A stretch of DNA of 64,000 bases, from contig JAHDWA010000003.1 of assembly GCA_023382535.1 (NCBI GenBank), positions 231,761 to 295,760 on the forward strand, written 5' to 3'. The number at the start of each line of letters is the position of its first letter. The first letter of the stretch is position 1. Below the pieces are notes generated by a model that ran no database searches, was not told the origin of the DNA, and saw nothing but the letters and a program-made list of their open reading frames with translations. The stretch comes from Anaerolineae bacterium (GTDB lineage Bacteria; Chloroflexota; Anaerolineae; 4572-78; J111). The position numbers were made by a program, and so were the translations under genes. Below are positions 17,411 to 25,139 of this stretch, piece by piece.

Positions 17411-18459
17411 CCATCCAACAAGTTCTTGAACAACTGGCCCTGACCGGAAATTTTGAGGCTGACCGGCAGCCGGAAGCTGCGGCTGTCTTGGCTGCCGCCG
17501 GACGTTCAACGCCCTGGTACATCCAGGGGTTGATCGGCATCAGCGCCTGGATTGCGGCGCTCTGTTTTATCGGCTTTTTGGCCATTGCCGGCCTTATCGA
17601 CTCCGAGGCAGGTCTGATAATAGGGGGGATTATCTTTACTCTGGCCGCGGTTGCCTTAAAGTGGGCGCTGCCGCGTTCGATATTTGCCGGGCAGTCGGCG
17701 CTGGCCCTGGGCCTGGCCGGGCAGGCATTATTTATCGTGGGGATCGGTTCCCAAACCGAAAGTGCGGCAGCGGCCGCTTTCGCCGCTGTTGTCCTGGAGT
17801 TGATCTTGCTCGTAATCTATCGGGACTCATTCCAACGCCTGCTTTCCACCCTGGTCATCGTTGGGGCAGTGGTGGTGCTCTTTTTTGAGTGGGATATTCA
17901 AGAGGCTGTTCATCTTTTGATCCTGTTGTTGGCTGCCCTGATGCTGTTTATCTGGGAACAGGAGGCTTATCTCAGCACGACTTTTTGGGCCGAGGTATAC
18001 CGGCCCGTTGGTTATGGCTGCGCTGTCGCGCTGCTGGCGTTGTTGGCCCCCTCGATCGTTGGAGATCTTGAAATTGAGTGGTGGTGGCTGTCGGCCATCG
18101 GGCTGCTGGCATTGCTGCTGGTGCTTGAATATCTGATTCTGACCGAATTAGGCGTTAATTGGCGCCATCCGATCGTGCTGGTCCTGCTGGCAGGAACGCT
18201 GCTTTTGCTCTGGCCGGCCTGGCAGTCACCCGGCATCCTGGGCGCGCTGCTGGTGCTGCTGGTCGGTTTTCGTGGCGGCAACCGCCTGCTGACAGGGTGG
18301 GCGGCCATATTTCTGGCCGTTTTTATCATCGCCTTTTACTACAACCTGGAATTGACCCTGCTGGTAAAGTCGTTTATGCTCATGGGCAATGGCGTCATTC
18401 TTCTGATTCTGCGCTATGTACTCCTGCGGTCCTGGCAGCGCAGCCAATCTACAATATAG
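17407..18459 (+). CDS. DUF4401 membrane protein
   Basis: About 350 residues. A short head (MTIQQVLEQLALTGN) is followed by about ten spans, beginning IQGLIGISAWIAALCFIGFL, a typical DUF4401 opening. The ATG at 17407 overlaps the upstream DUF2157 stop. It is the second gene of the three-gene membrane unit that ends at 19096. Confidence 0.8.
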   Translation: MTIQQVLEQLALTGNFEADRQPEAAAVLAAAGRSTPWYIQGLIGISAWIAALCFIGFLAIAGLIDSEAGLIIGGIIFTLAAVALKWALPRSIFAGQSALALGLAGQALFIVGIGSQTESAAAAAFAAVVLELILLVIYRDSFQRLLSTLVIVGAVVVLFFEWDIQEAVHLLILLLAALMLFIWEQEAYLSTTFWAEVYRPVGYGCAVALLALLAPSIVGDLEIEWWWLSAIGLLALLLVLEYLILTELGVNWRHPIVLVLLAGTLLLLWPAWQSPGILGALLVLLVGFRGGNRLLTGWAAIFLAVFIIAFYYNLELTLLVKSFMLMGNGVILLILRYVLLRSWQRSQSTI

Positions 18460-18469
18460 CTAACAGGAA

Positions 18470-18536
18470 CACAGAGCTTCACGGAGGATTCGCAGAGATA
18501 CACAGAGGCTTTAGAGTTTCTCCGTGAGTCTCTGTG
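18470..18536. repeat. Intergenic inverted repeat
   Basis: CACAGAGCTTCACGGAG (18470-18486) pairs with CTCCGTGAGTCTCTGTG (18520-18536), with one mismatch plus slippage. It separates the DUF4401 and GDYXXLXY genes and may attenuate transcription between them. Confidence 0.55.
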
Positions 18537-18589
18537 CCGGCTCGGCGTGGCTCTGTGTAAATTTCTTAAAAAGTTAGGCCGGTGAAACG

Positions 18590-19096
18590 ATGAAACGTTG
18601 GCAAAGTATAGGGTTGGGTGTCATCACGCTGCTGGTCCTGGTCGTCATCAACCTGTTGATTTTCCAAAAGGAGCGGCTGCTGGCCAGCGGGCAAACCATC
18701 TTTTTGGAGCTTGCGCCGGTAGACCCCCGCTCCCTGATCCAGGGGGATTACATGGCCCTCCGTTACGGGACGCTGCAAACCCTCAACACAGACGAATTAG
18801 CTAGCGATGGCTACCTGGTCTTGAAGCTTGATGAGCGTAATATTGCCACATTTGACCGGGTTTATCAACCGGGAGAAACTCTGGCCCCGGACGAACGAAT
18901 CATCCGCTATCGCAAGCGATCCTGGGATGTGCGGCTGGGAGCGGAGTCTTTCTTTTTTCAAGAGGGACATGCCGACTATTACAGTAATGCCCGCTACGCC
19001 GAACTCCGCCTGGCCGAGTCCGGGGAAACGGTATTGGTCGGGCTGCGGGGAAAGGAACTGGAGATGCTAGGACCGCCCCCAGAAATTAGCAATTAA
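18590..19096 (+). CDS. GDYXXLXY-motif membrane-anchored protein
   Basis: This 168-residue protein has one N-terminal span (LGVITLLVLVVINLLIF) and an extracytoplasmic domain containing IQGDYMALRYGTLQ, the motif that names the GDYXXLXY family (PF14345). The partner genes of this family, DUF2157 and DUF4401, lie directly upstream, which strengthens the call. No catalytic role is known. Confidence 0.85.
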   Translation: MKRWQSIGLGVITLLVLVVINLLIFQKERLLASGQTIFLELAPVDPRSLIQGDYMALRYGTLQTLNTDELASDGYLVLKLDERNIATFDRVYQPGETLAPDERIIRYRKRSWDVRLGAESFFFQEGHADYYSNARYAELRLAESGETVLVGLRGKELEMLGPPPEISN

Positions 19097-19177
19097 CAAT
19101 TGGCTATTGATTATTGACAATTGCCAACAGTTAATGGTCAATGTTCGATTGTCAATTGAAGCATGAGGAGGAGTCTT

Positions 19178-20674
19178 ATGACCGATGTCTTTCTAATCAA
19201 TTTCCGCAACGAGCGCGATATGTACCCACCGTTTGGCATTATGTACGTCGCCGATGCCTTGACCAAGCAGGGCTTGAAGGTTGAGCTGTGGCACGAGACG
19301 GAAGAGGGACTGGACGAATTTGTCCGCCAGGTTGAGCAGGCGCGCCCCTTGTGGGTCGGATTTAGCACCATCACCGGGCCGCAGTTGGCCGCCGCGATCA
19401 AGGCGACGCAGCTTGTCCACGCCATGGGCATTCCCACCGTGTGGGGCGGCGTCCACGCCACGATTATGCCGGAAGAGGTGTTGAAAGAGGGTTACGTGGA
19501 CTTCGTGGTGGTCAACGAGGGGGAAGTGACGGCGCAGGAGTTCACCCGCGAATTACAGGGGAACCGGCACTGGGCCAAGATTTTCGGCCTGGCCTGGAAA
19601 GACGAACAGGGCCGGCCTGTGGTCAACCCGGAGCGGCCTTTTATTCAAAACCTGGATGATTTTTCGCCGCGCTGGGATTTACTGCCGGATGTCAATGTCT
19701 ACATGCTCCAATCCGGGCCGTACGACCGGGCGATCCCGGTCTACATCAGCCGGGGCTGTCCCTTCCGCTGCGGCTTTTGCTACAACGAAGTGGTCATGAA
19801 GCGCACCTGGCGGCAGCACAGCGACGAATTTATCCTCAATCAGATCGAGTGGCTCAAGCAGAATTATGGCATCAATGCCGTAGATTACGCCGACGACTAC
19901 CTCTTTGGCCGGCCTCGCCCGATGCAGCGGCTGGTCGAAAAGGTCAATATGCCCTGGAGCGGCCAGGTGCGGGTGCAGTTGCTCAAGCCGGAGTTTGTCC
20001 AGTGGATGAACAGGACCGGCTGCCAGTGGGTTAACATCGGTGCGGAAAGCGGCAGCCAGAAAGTGCTGGACTCGATGAACAAGGATCAGAAGGCCGAGCA
20101 GATCGAATGGGGCGTGCGCAACCTGGCCGAATACGCGCCACATATTGAAGCCAACCTGAGCTTTATTATCGGCCTGCCGGAGGAGGATGAAGTCGAGCGC
20201 CAGATTACCATCGAGTTGATTGACCGGCTGTGCCAGATCAATCAAAACGCCCGCTGCTCGGTCTGTGTCTATATGCCCTATCCCGGCACTCCGCTGTGGC
20301 CGGAGGCGCTCAAGCGGGGCTATGTGCCGCCTGATACGCAACTCGGCTGGACTGAGTTTGACCTGAACCGGGGTAACACCCCCTGGATCAGCGAAGAAGA
20401 GGCCAACACGATGTGTGAGATTAACGATATTCTGTACGTGGGCCGCAGCCAGGGCCACTGGCTGCTCCAGCCGTATTACGCGCTGCTGCGCCGGCGCTGG
20501 CTGACCCAGAACTTTAAATTTTATTGGGAAGGCAAGCTCAAGCGGGCCGGAGCACAGATGGTCGAGAGCGTGGCCCCCTTACGGGTGCTGCGGGACAAGT
20601 ATGGCCATAAGCTGGTCACTTATAATGCCAACACCCACAAGAGCAAAATTGAGATGCACCAGGCGGCGGGTTAA
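19178..20674 (+). CDS. B12-binding-domain radical SAM protein
   Basis: The N-terminal 140 residues form a cobalamin-binding-like Rossmann domain (FGIMYVADALTKQGLKVELW, VWGGVHATIMPEEVL). Near residues 190-201 the SRGCPFRCGFCYNE block supplies the CxxxCxxC ligands of the [4Fe-4S] cluster that reductively cleaves S-adenosylmethionine. The TIM-barrel and a C-terminal domain follow. The class includes methyltransferases and ring-forming enzymes; the substrate is not readable. The ATG at 19178 is chosen because GAGGAGG lies directly before it; an in-frame ATG at 19163 overlaps that site. Confidence 0.85.
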   Translation: MTDVFLINFRNERDMYPPFGIMYVADALTKQGLKVELWHETEEGLDEFVRQVEQARPLWVGFSTITGPQLAAAIKATQLVHAMGIPTVWGGVHATIMPEEVLKEGYVDFVVVNEGEVTAQEFTRELQGNRHWAKIFGLAWKDEQGRPVVNPERPFIQNLDDFSPRWDLLPDVNVYMLQSGPYDRAIPVYISRGCPFRCGFCYNEVVMKRTWRQHSDEFILNQIEWLKQNYGINAVDYADDYLFGRPRPMQRLVEKVNMPWSGQVRVQLLKPEFVQWMNRTGCQWVNIGAESGSQKVLDSMNKDQKAEQIEWGVRNLAEYAPHIEANLSFIIGLPEEDEVERQITIELIDRLCQINQNARCSVCVYMPYPGTPLWPEALKRGYVPPDTQLGWTEFDLNRGNTPWISEEEANTMCEINDILYVGRSQGHWLLQPYYALLRRRWLTQNFKFYWEGKLKRAGAQMVESVAPLRVLRDKYGHKLVTYNANTHKSKIEMHQAAG

Positions 20675-20727
20675 CTGAAAAGGGACTGCTCTGATCTTTA
20701 TAAAGTAAGAGCGATCACCCAGTTGGT

Positions 20728-20988
20728 CTACTTTTTTGAGCGGTTCTTATCCAAGATGGCGAATAGAATAAGGCTAAATGCCAGCAAGCGAACCACGTAC
20801 AAGGGCAAACTGGTCGCTTCGTCTACCTGGATCAGCAGGACAAAGACAAACCTATTGACAGCCAGAATCCAAAAAGCCAGGGCAAAGATGGCAAACAACC
20901 GGTCCCGCGTTTGCAGCCAAAAGCGCAAGAAGAAAAGACCGGCCACCCAAAAACCAAAGGTCGTTGCCCCTAACAGAAATTCGCTCAT
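20728..20988 (-). CDS. Small membrane protein (DUF5985-like)
   Basis: This 86-residue protein has three hydrophobic segments: LLGATTFGFWVAGLFFLRFW, LFAIFALAFWILAVNRFVFV and a C-terminal span ending in basic residues. It resembles the DUF5985 family of short integral membrane proteins. It is the last gene of a minus-strand operon whose first gene encodes a winged-helix regulator (21317-21715). Confidence 0.6.
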   Translation of the reverse strand: MSEFLLGATTFGFWVAGLFFLRFWLQTRDRLFAIFALAFWILAVNRFVFVLLIQVDEATSLPLYVVRLLAFSLILFAILDKNRSKK

Positions 20989-21066
20989 GGTGTCCTCTTT
21001 AGCGATACCTAAAGAAATTATCTCCCCCGCTTAAGCCGCAGACTATCAACAAGTTGAGGCAAAACC

Positions 21067-21324
21067 TTAGCTTGCATCCCAAACAAGGCCGTAGATCAGT
21101 ACAATCAAGGCGATTAAAGTCGCCAGACTCCGCCACAGGGAAAGGTCTATCTGCGGCAGCACGGCCAGATCCAGAAAGAGGAGGACGTTGCTGACGGTTA
21201 ACCCTAAGAAACAAAGGCCGCACCATAAGAGCAGCCTTACCCGGCGCCGTAAATAACTTCGCAGGAGTAAGGCAGCGCAGGCCACACTGGTGAGACTACA
21301 TAAGATATAGACGGCTTCAGCCAT
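21067..21324 (-). CDS. Small membrane protein (DUF5985-like), paralogue
   Basis: This 85-residue protein with three spans has a layout like the 20728 protein (AVYILCSLTSVACAALLLRS; LLLWCGLCFLGLTVSNVLLF; ATLIALIVLIYGLV). The ATG at 21324 overlaps the end of the regulator gene by 8 nt, implying coupled translation. A longer frame starting at 21354 would overlap further and is less likely. Confidence 0.6.
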   Translation of the reverse strand: MAEAVYILCSLTSVACAALLLRSYLRRRVRLLLWCGLCFLGLTVSNVLLFLDLAVLPQIDLSLWRSLATLIALIVLIYGLVWDAS

Positions 21325-21715
21325 CGTCTTTGTCCTCCCTGAACTTAAAGGCATCGGCCAGAGTTTTAATCTTATCGAGAGGTTTAGAGAAAATGAGATT
21401 AATCACCGTAAACCTGTAGTCAGGGTACGACTTAGCCAGACTGTCTACGGTTGGTTCAAAATCGGGTTTTTGAGGTTGATACCGGTAAAGAGGTTCTGAG
21501 GCTTCGCGAGCAACCAGTAGCCCCCGTTTCTCCAGGTCCGCCAGGCGCATGGCCGCCGAAGCCTGGCTCAGGCGAAGTTCCTGGCTAACCTCTTGAGCAG
21601 TCCACTCCTGCTGAGGGTGACGATGCAGCAGGAGCAGCACCTCCAGTTGTTCCAGAGAATTGATGTGTTCTCCTATGAACTTTTTGACTTCTTCGGAGAG
21701 TCCTTTGTCGGTCAC
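21317..21715 (-). CDS. Winged-helix transcriptional regulator (MarR/ArsR-like)
   Basis: This 132-residue protein is built around a winged helix at about residues 18-80: LEQLEVLLLLHRHPQQEWTA, then EVSQELRLSQASAAMRLADL (recognition helix) and EKRGLLVAREASEPLYRYQP (wing). It probably senses a signal for, or controls, the two small membrane-protein genes with which it is co-transcribed. Confidence 0.7.
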   Translation of the reverse strand: MTDKGLSEEVKKFIGEHINSLEQLEVLLLLHRHPQQEWTAQEVSQELRLSQASAAMRLADLEKRGLLVAREASEPLYRYQPQKPDFEPTVDSLAKSYPDYRFTVINLIFSKPLDKIKTLADAFKFREDKDDG

Positions 21716-21882
21716 TTGGCTCCAGCCCCGCTACTTGTAAAAACCACCCACTTTACCAAACATACCATAATGCAGAAGATTGGTCAAGCTCTATTGAATT
21801 CAAACCTGGAAAATGAGTATTTTCAGAAGTTTAGAAAGTTATATTCGGCTGAGTAGGTGAGGTTGGGCAGTTACCCGTAAAC

Positions 21883-21919
21883 AAAAAAGCCGCGCTGCTT
21901 ACTGAGCACGGCCTTTTTT
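21883..21919 (-). terminator. Bidirectional intrinsic terminator
   Basis: AAAAAAGCCG (21883-21892) pairs with CGGCCTTTTTT (21909-21919), giving a stem with A- and T-runs on both sides. The SWIM gene stop codon at 21899 lies within it. It should end SWIM-gene transcription. Confidence 0.7.
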
Positions 21920-22312
21920 CTGTGAAGCGCCTGGCTTGGAGCGACTCTTAAAGCCGCTTACGTGCCACTTGACCCGGCTGGTCAAAATCACCCCATCGCC
22001 GATGGATAGAGTGGAGCGGTGCTGCCGCCGGGCATCTTCCGGTGAAGTCCAGGCTGATACCTGACGGCCTCCCTGGGCAGCTCGATAATTCATGGCGGCG
22101 ATGACGTGGCTGCAAGCGGAGCGCCGATCTTCGTCGGGGCGCTGCCGGCCCCACTCGCAGGTGCAGGTGCCGCCATTAACGCCGAGATTTACGTCGTAAA
22201 CCCGGTGTGTTTCGCCACTGGTGACTTTGTACCAGTTTGACCTGACCTGGCGGACGGTGTGGCCACGGCTTTTGTGCTGAATTTGCTTGGCGCTGGTAAT
22301 TGTTTGGGCCAT
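21899..22312 (-). CDS. SWIM zinc-finger protein
   Basis: This 137-residue protein contains GTCTCEWGRQ and, about 14 residues later, SACSHVIAAMNY. Together these make the CxCx(n)CxH zinc site of SWIM domains, which bind nucleic acid or protein. The C-terminus is basic (FKSRSKPGASQKKGR). A strong AGGAGGT precedes the ATG, and an unusually good promoter with an overlapping inverted repeat lies upstream (22331-22398). Confidence 0.75.
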   Translation of the reverse strand: MAQTITSAKQIQHKSRGHTVRQVRSNWYKVTSGETHRVYDVNLGVNGGTCTCEWGRQRPDEDRRSACSHVIAAMNYRAAQGGRQVSAWTSPEDARRQHRSTLSIGDGVILTSRVKWHVSGFKSRSKPGASQKKGRAQ

Positions 22313-22330
22313 TTTTACCTCCTACTGTAA

Positions 22331-22398
22331 TTACTGGTCAAACTCTTGATAAGTATTGTAGCATAATTCGGGTAAGTTATCAAATTCTTGACCAGTAA
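22331..22398 (-). promoter_or_regulatory. SWIM-gene promoter flanked by an inverted-repeat operator
   Basis: On the minus strand, TTGATA (22378-22383) and TACAAT (22355-22360) are separated by exactly 17 bp. They are bracketed by an imperfect 22-bp inverted repeat (22331-22352 and 22377-22398) whose outer part is TTACTGGTCAA and whose inner part is TTGATAA. One arm covers the -35 box and the other the start-site region, the classical layout of a repressor operator. The SWIM start codon is about 40 nt further on. Confidence 0.65.
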
Positions 22399-22460
22399 TA
22401 GTGAAAAGGAAGACTGCCACTGGTTCTCAAACGGTTGAGGTCTGAAATGAAGACCCGGCT

Positions 22461-22489
22461 TTGCCCAAACGCCTCGCTCGGTGTACAAT
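22461..22489 (+). promoter_or_regulatory. Probable sigma-70 promoter upstream of typA
   Basis: TTGCCC (22461-22466) and TACAAT (22484-22489) are spaced by 17 bp. The expected start site is near 22496, just before a hairpin with a T-run. It is the best promoter match in front of typA (start 22612). Confidence 0.5.
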
Positions 22490-22502
22490 CTCTGCTAACG
22501 AA

Positions 22503-22537
22503 GCCCCGCCCGGCAACATCGGCGGGCGCTTTTTTTG
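22503..22537 (+). terminator. Hairpin plus T-run in the typA leader (possible attenuator)
   Basis: CGCCCG and CGGGCG pair within 22507-22527, followed by TTTTTTT at 22530-22536. It lies after the candidate promoter and 75 bp before the typA start. It could therefore end a very short leader RNA, attenuate typA expression, or terminate an upstream transcript. Confidence 0.5.
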
Positions 22538-22611
22538 TGGGGAGAGAAGGCTGAGGCTGAGATTAGTTCTTAGCCTTAGTCTCAGCCTTAGAATTTGAAA
22601 GACTGGATAAA

Positions 22612-24456
22612 ATGAACATGGCTCAACCTCGAAATGATATTCGAAATATCGCGATCATCGCGCACGTAGACCACGGCAAAACAACCCTGGTAGACGGCAT
22701 GCTGCGCCAGACCAACGTTTTTCGGGCTAACCAGCAGGTGGCCGAGCGGGTGCTCGATTCCAACGACCTGGAACGGGAGCGTGGCATCACGATTCTAGCG
22801 AAAAACACCGGCATTGTTTACCACGGTATTACCATTAATATCGTGGACACGCCGGGCCACGCCGATTTCGGCGGGGAAGTGGAACGGGTGATGAACATGG
22901 TGGACGGGGTGCTGCTGCTGGTGGATGCGGTCGAAGGGCCGATGCCCCAGACGCGCTTTGTCCTGCGCCAGGCCCTGGAAAAAGGGCATAAAGCCATCGT
23001 CGTCGTCAACAAAATTGACCGCCCGGCAGCCCGGCCCGATTATGTCGTCAACGCGACCTTCGACCTGTTTATTGACCTGGGGGCGAGCGACGAGCAGGCC
23101 GACTTCCCGGTCATCTATACTATCGCCCTGGAAGGCAGGGCTGGCTACCAGCCCGACACGCTGGGGTCTGATTTGCGGCCTTTATTCGACACCATTCTGG
23201 ACCGCCTGCCGCCCCCGCAGGTCGAAATGGACGCCCCTCCCCGCCTGCTGGTGACTTCGCTGGCCTACGATAATTACATCGGCCGGGTTGCCATTGGCCG
23301 CTTGTGGAGTGGGACATTGCGCGGCGGCCAACAGGTCGTGTCTATCAACCCGGAAGGGCAGGTAACACCGGGACGGATCAACCAGGTATTTAGTTTCCGC
23401 GATTTGCAGCGAGTCGAGCAGGAAGCCGTGACCGCCGGCGATATTGTGGCCGTGGCCGGTCTGCCGAATGTCAGTATCGGCGACACCATTGCCGATGTGA
23501 CCGACCCGCGCTCCCTGCCGCCAATCACCGTGGAAGAGCCGACGGTGCGCATGACCTTTAGCATCAACGACAGCCCTTTTGCCGGGCGGGAAGGCGATTA
23601 CGTGACCAGCCGCCAACTGCGCGAGCGGCTGCGACGCGAGCTGGAGAGCAACGTGGCCTTGCGGGTACAGGACACCGACAGCGCCGACCGCTTCATCGTC
23701 TCGGGGCGGGGCGAGCTGCACCTGGCGATCCTGATCGAAACGATGCGCCGTGAAGGCTATGAGTTTGCCGTCAGCAAGCCGGAGGTGATTTTTAAGGACG
23801 GCCCGGACGGCCTGCGCGAGCCGGTGGAGCATGTCTACCTGGAAGTGGCCGGCGACTACCTGGGCGCGGTCAGCGAGATGATTGGCCGGCGGCGGGGCAG
23901 CCTGCTCAACATGCGCTACGGTGAGGACGGCACGGTTTACGCCGAGTACCTGGTGCCGACCCGCGGGCTGCTCGGTTTCCGCCAGCCGTTCCTGATTGCC
24001 ACGCGGGGCACGGGCATTTTCCACACCCTTTTCCACGGCTACGAGCCGTACCTGGGCGACATCAACACCCGCGACCGGGGGTCGCTGGTGGCACTGGAAA
24101 CCGGCCAGGTGACCTCCTATGCCTTAATGAATTTGCAGGAGCGCGGGATTCTGTTTGTCACGCCGGAGGACCAGGTTTATGCCGGGCAGGTGGTCGGCCA
24201 GTACAGCCGCGAGGACGACCTGGTGGTCAATGTCTGCAAAACCAAGCATTTGACCAACCACCGCAAATCCTTTGCCGAAATCAACGTCGGCCTGACCCCG
24301 CCGCGGATTCTGTCGCTGGACGAGGCGATTGATTACCTGGGCGTGGACGAGCTGCTGGAAGTGACCCCCAAGTCGCTGCGGGTGCGAAAAAAGCAGCTTG
24401 ACCATAATGTGCGTCAGCGGGCCGCTAAGCAGGCCAGGGTTGAAGTTACTGCCTAA
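22612..24456 (+). CDS. typA: Ribosome-associated GTPase TypA/BipA
   Basis: At 614 residues it has the expected length for TypA. The GTPase motifs are complete: G1 [15 protein letters not shown], switch I RERGITI, G3 [15 protein letters not shown] and G4 [12 protein letters not shown] beta-barrel domain and the TypA C-terminal region ([34 protein letters not shown]) follow. It is a translational GTPase that acts on 50S subunit assembly and stress adaptation. The ATG at 22612 or 22618 is the start. Confidence 0.95.
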   Translation: MNMAQPRNDIRNIAIIAHVDHGKTTLVDGMLRQTNVFRANQQVAERVLDSNDLERERGITILAKNTGIVYHGITINIVDTPGHADFGGEVERVMNMVDGVLLLVDAVEGPMPQTRFVLRQALEKGHKAIVVVNKIDRPAARPDYVVNATFDLFIDLGASDEQADFPVIYTIALEGRAGYQPDTLGSDLRPLFDTILDRLPPPQVEMDAPPRLLVTSLAYDNYIGRVAIGRLWSGTLRGGQQVVSINPEGQVTPGRINQVFSFRDLQRVEQEAVTAGDIVAVAGLPNVSIGDTIADVTDPRSLPPITVEEPTVRMTFSINDSPFAGREGDYVTSRQLRERLRRELESNVALRVQDTDSADRFIVSGRGELHLAILIETMRREGYEFAVSKPEVIFKDGPDGLREPVEHVYLEVAGDYLGAVSEMIGRRRGSLLNMRYGEDGTVYAEYLVPTRGLLGFRQPFLIATRGTGIFHTLFHGYEPYLGDINTRDRGSLVALETGQVTSYALMNLQERGILFVTPEDQVYAGQVVGQYSREDDLVVNVCKTKHLTNHRKSFAEINVGLTPPRILSLDEAIDYLGVDELLEVTPKSLRVRKKQLDHNVRQRAAKQARVEVTA

Positions 24457-24542
24457 ACGGGTGAAATCAGATTGACCCTTGTTCACCACGGGGTTAATTT
24501 CAATTTTGACGGCTAAGTTTATAAGCGTTCTAATATTAGAAA

Positions 24543-25139
24543 ATGCCTTTACTTCCTGCCCACTGGTTTCCCTCGCCCGCCTTTGGCTCGCTGCTCAATC
24601 TTTGTTTCTTCGGCTGGGCGCTGTTGGAGTGCGGCCATCACCTGATTGGTAAGGGTGGACGGCTGGGGCAGGCGCACTTGGCGAGCGACGGCGGTTCCTA
24701 TTGGCTGCTCGTTGTCACTGTTTATCTCTGTTTTTGTCTGGCCTATTTGGAGCGTTTCTTCAGTTGGGGGGTAGCGACCGGGGCCAGCCAGTACATGGGC
24801 CTGGCGCTGATGCTGGCCGGGATCGCTTTCCGGGAATGGGCTATAGTAGTCTTGGGGCGGCAGTTCTCGGTGGTGGTGACGATTGAGGCGAACCACCACC
24901 TGGTGACACATGGGCCTTATCGCTGGCTGCGCCACCCGGCTTACACCGGTGGTTTGATCGCTACAGCCGGATTTACGCTGGCCCTGGGCAGCCTGCTCAT
25001 GCTCCTGCCCGTTGTCGTTCTTTTGCTGCTGGCCTTCTCCTATCGCATCCGCCGCGAAGAAAAGCTCCTGCTAACCACCTTTGGCAGCCTCTACGGGGAT
25101 TACATGGCCCGCACCTGGCGGCTCTTGCCGGGCTGGTGA
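24543..25139 (+). CDS. Isoprenylcysteine-carboxyl-methyltransferase-like membrane protein
   Basis: This 198-residue protein has four or five spans. The C-terminal block VTHGPYRWLRHPAYTGG at about residues 121-137, followed by a span and RREEKLLLTTFGSLYGDYMA, is the signature of the ICMT/PEMT family, in which it binds S-adenosylmethionine and the lipid or thiol acceptor. Bacterial members have diverse or unknown substrates. Its 3' end overlaps the convergent cyclase gene by 69 bp. Confidence 0.75.
   Translation: MPLLPAHWFPSPAFGSLLNLCFFGWALLECGHHLIGKGGRLGQAHLASDGGSYWLLVVTVYLCFCLAYLERFFSWGVATGASQYMGLALMLAGIAFREWAIVVLGRQFSVVVTIEANHHLVTHGPYRWLRHPAYTGGLIATAGFTLALGSLLMLLPVVVLLLLAFSYRIRREEKLLLTTFGSLYGDYMARTWRLLPGW

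Noticed and set aside
23182..24036. 284-codon minus-strand frame opposite typA
   Set aside because: Shadow of a well-conserved GTPase gene in GC-rich DNA.
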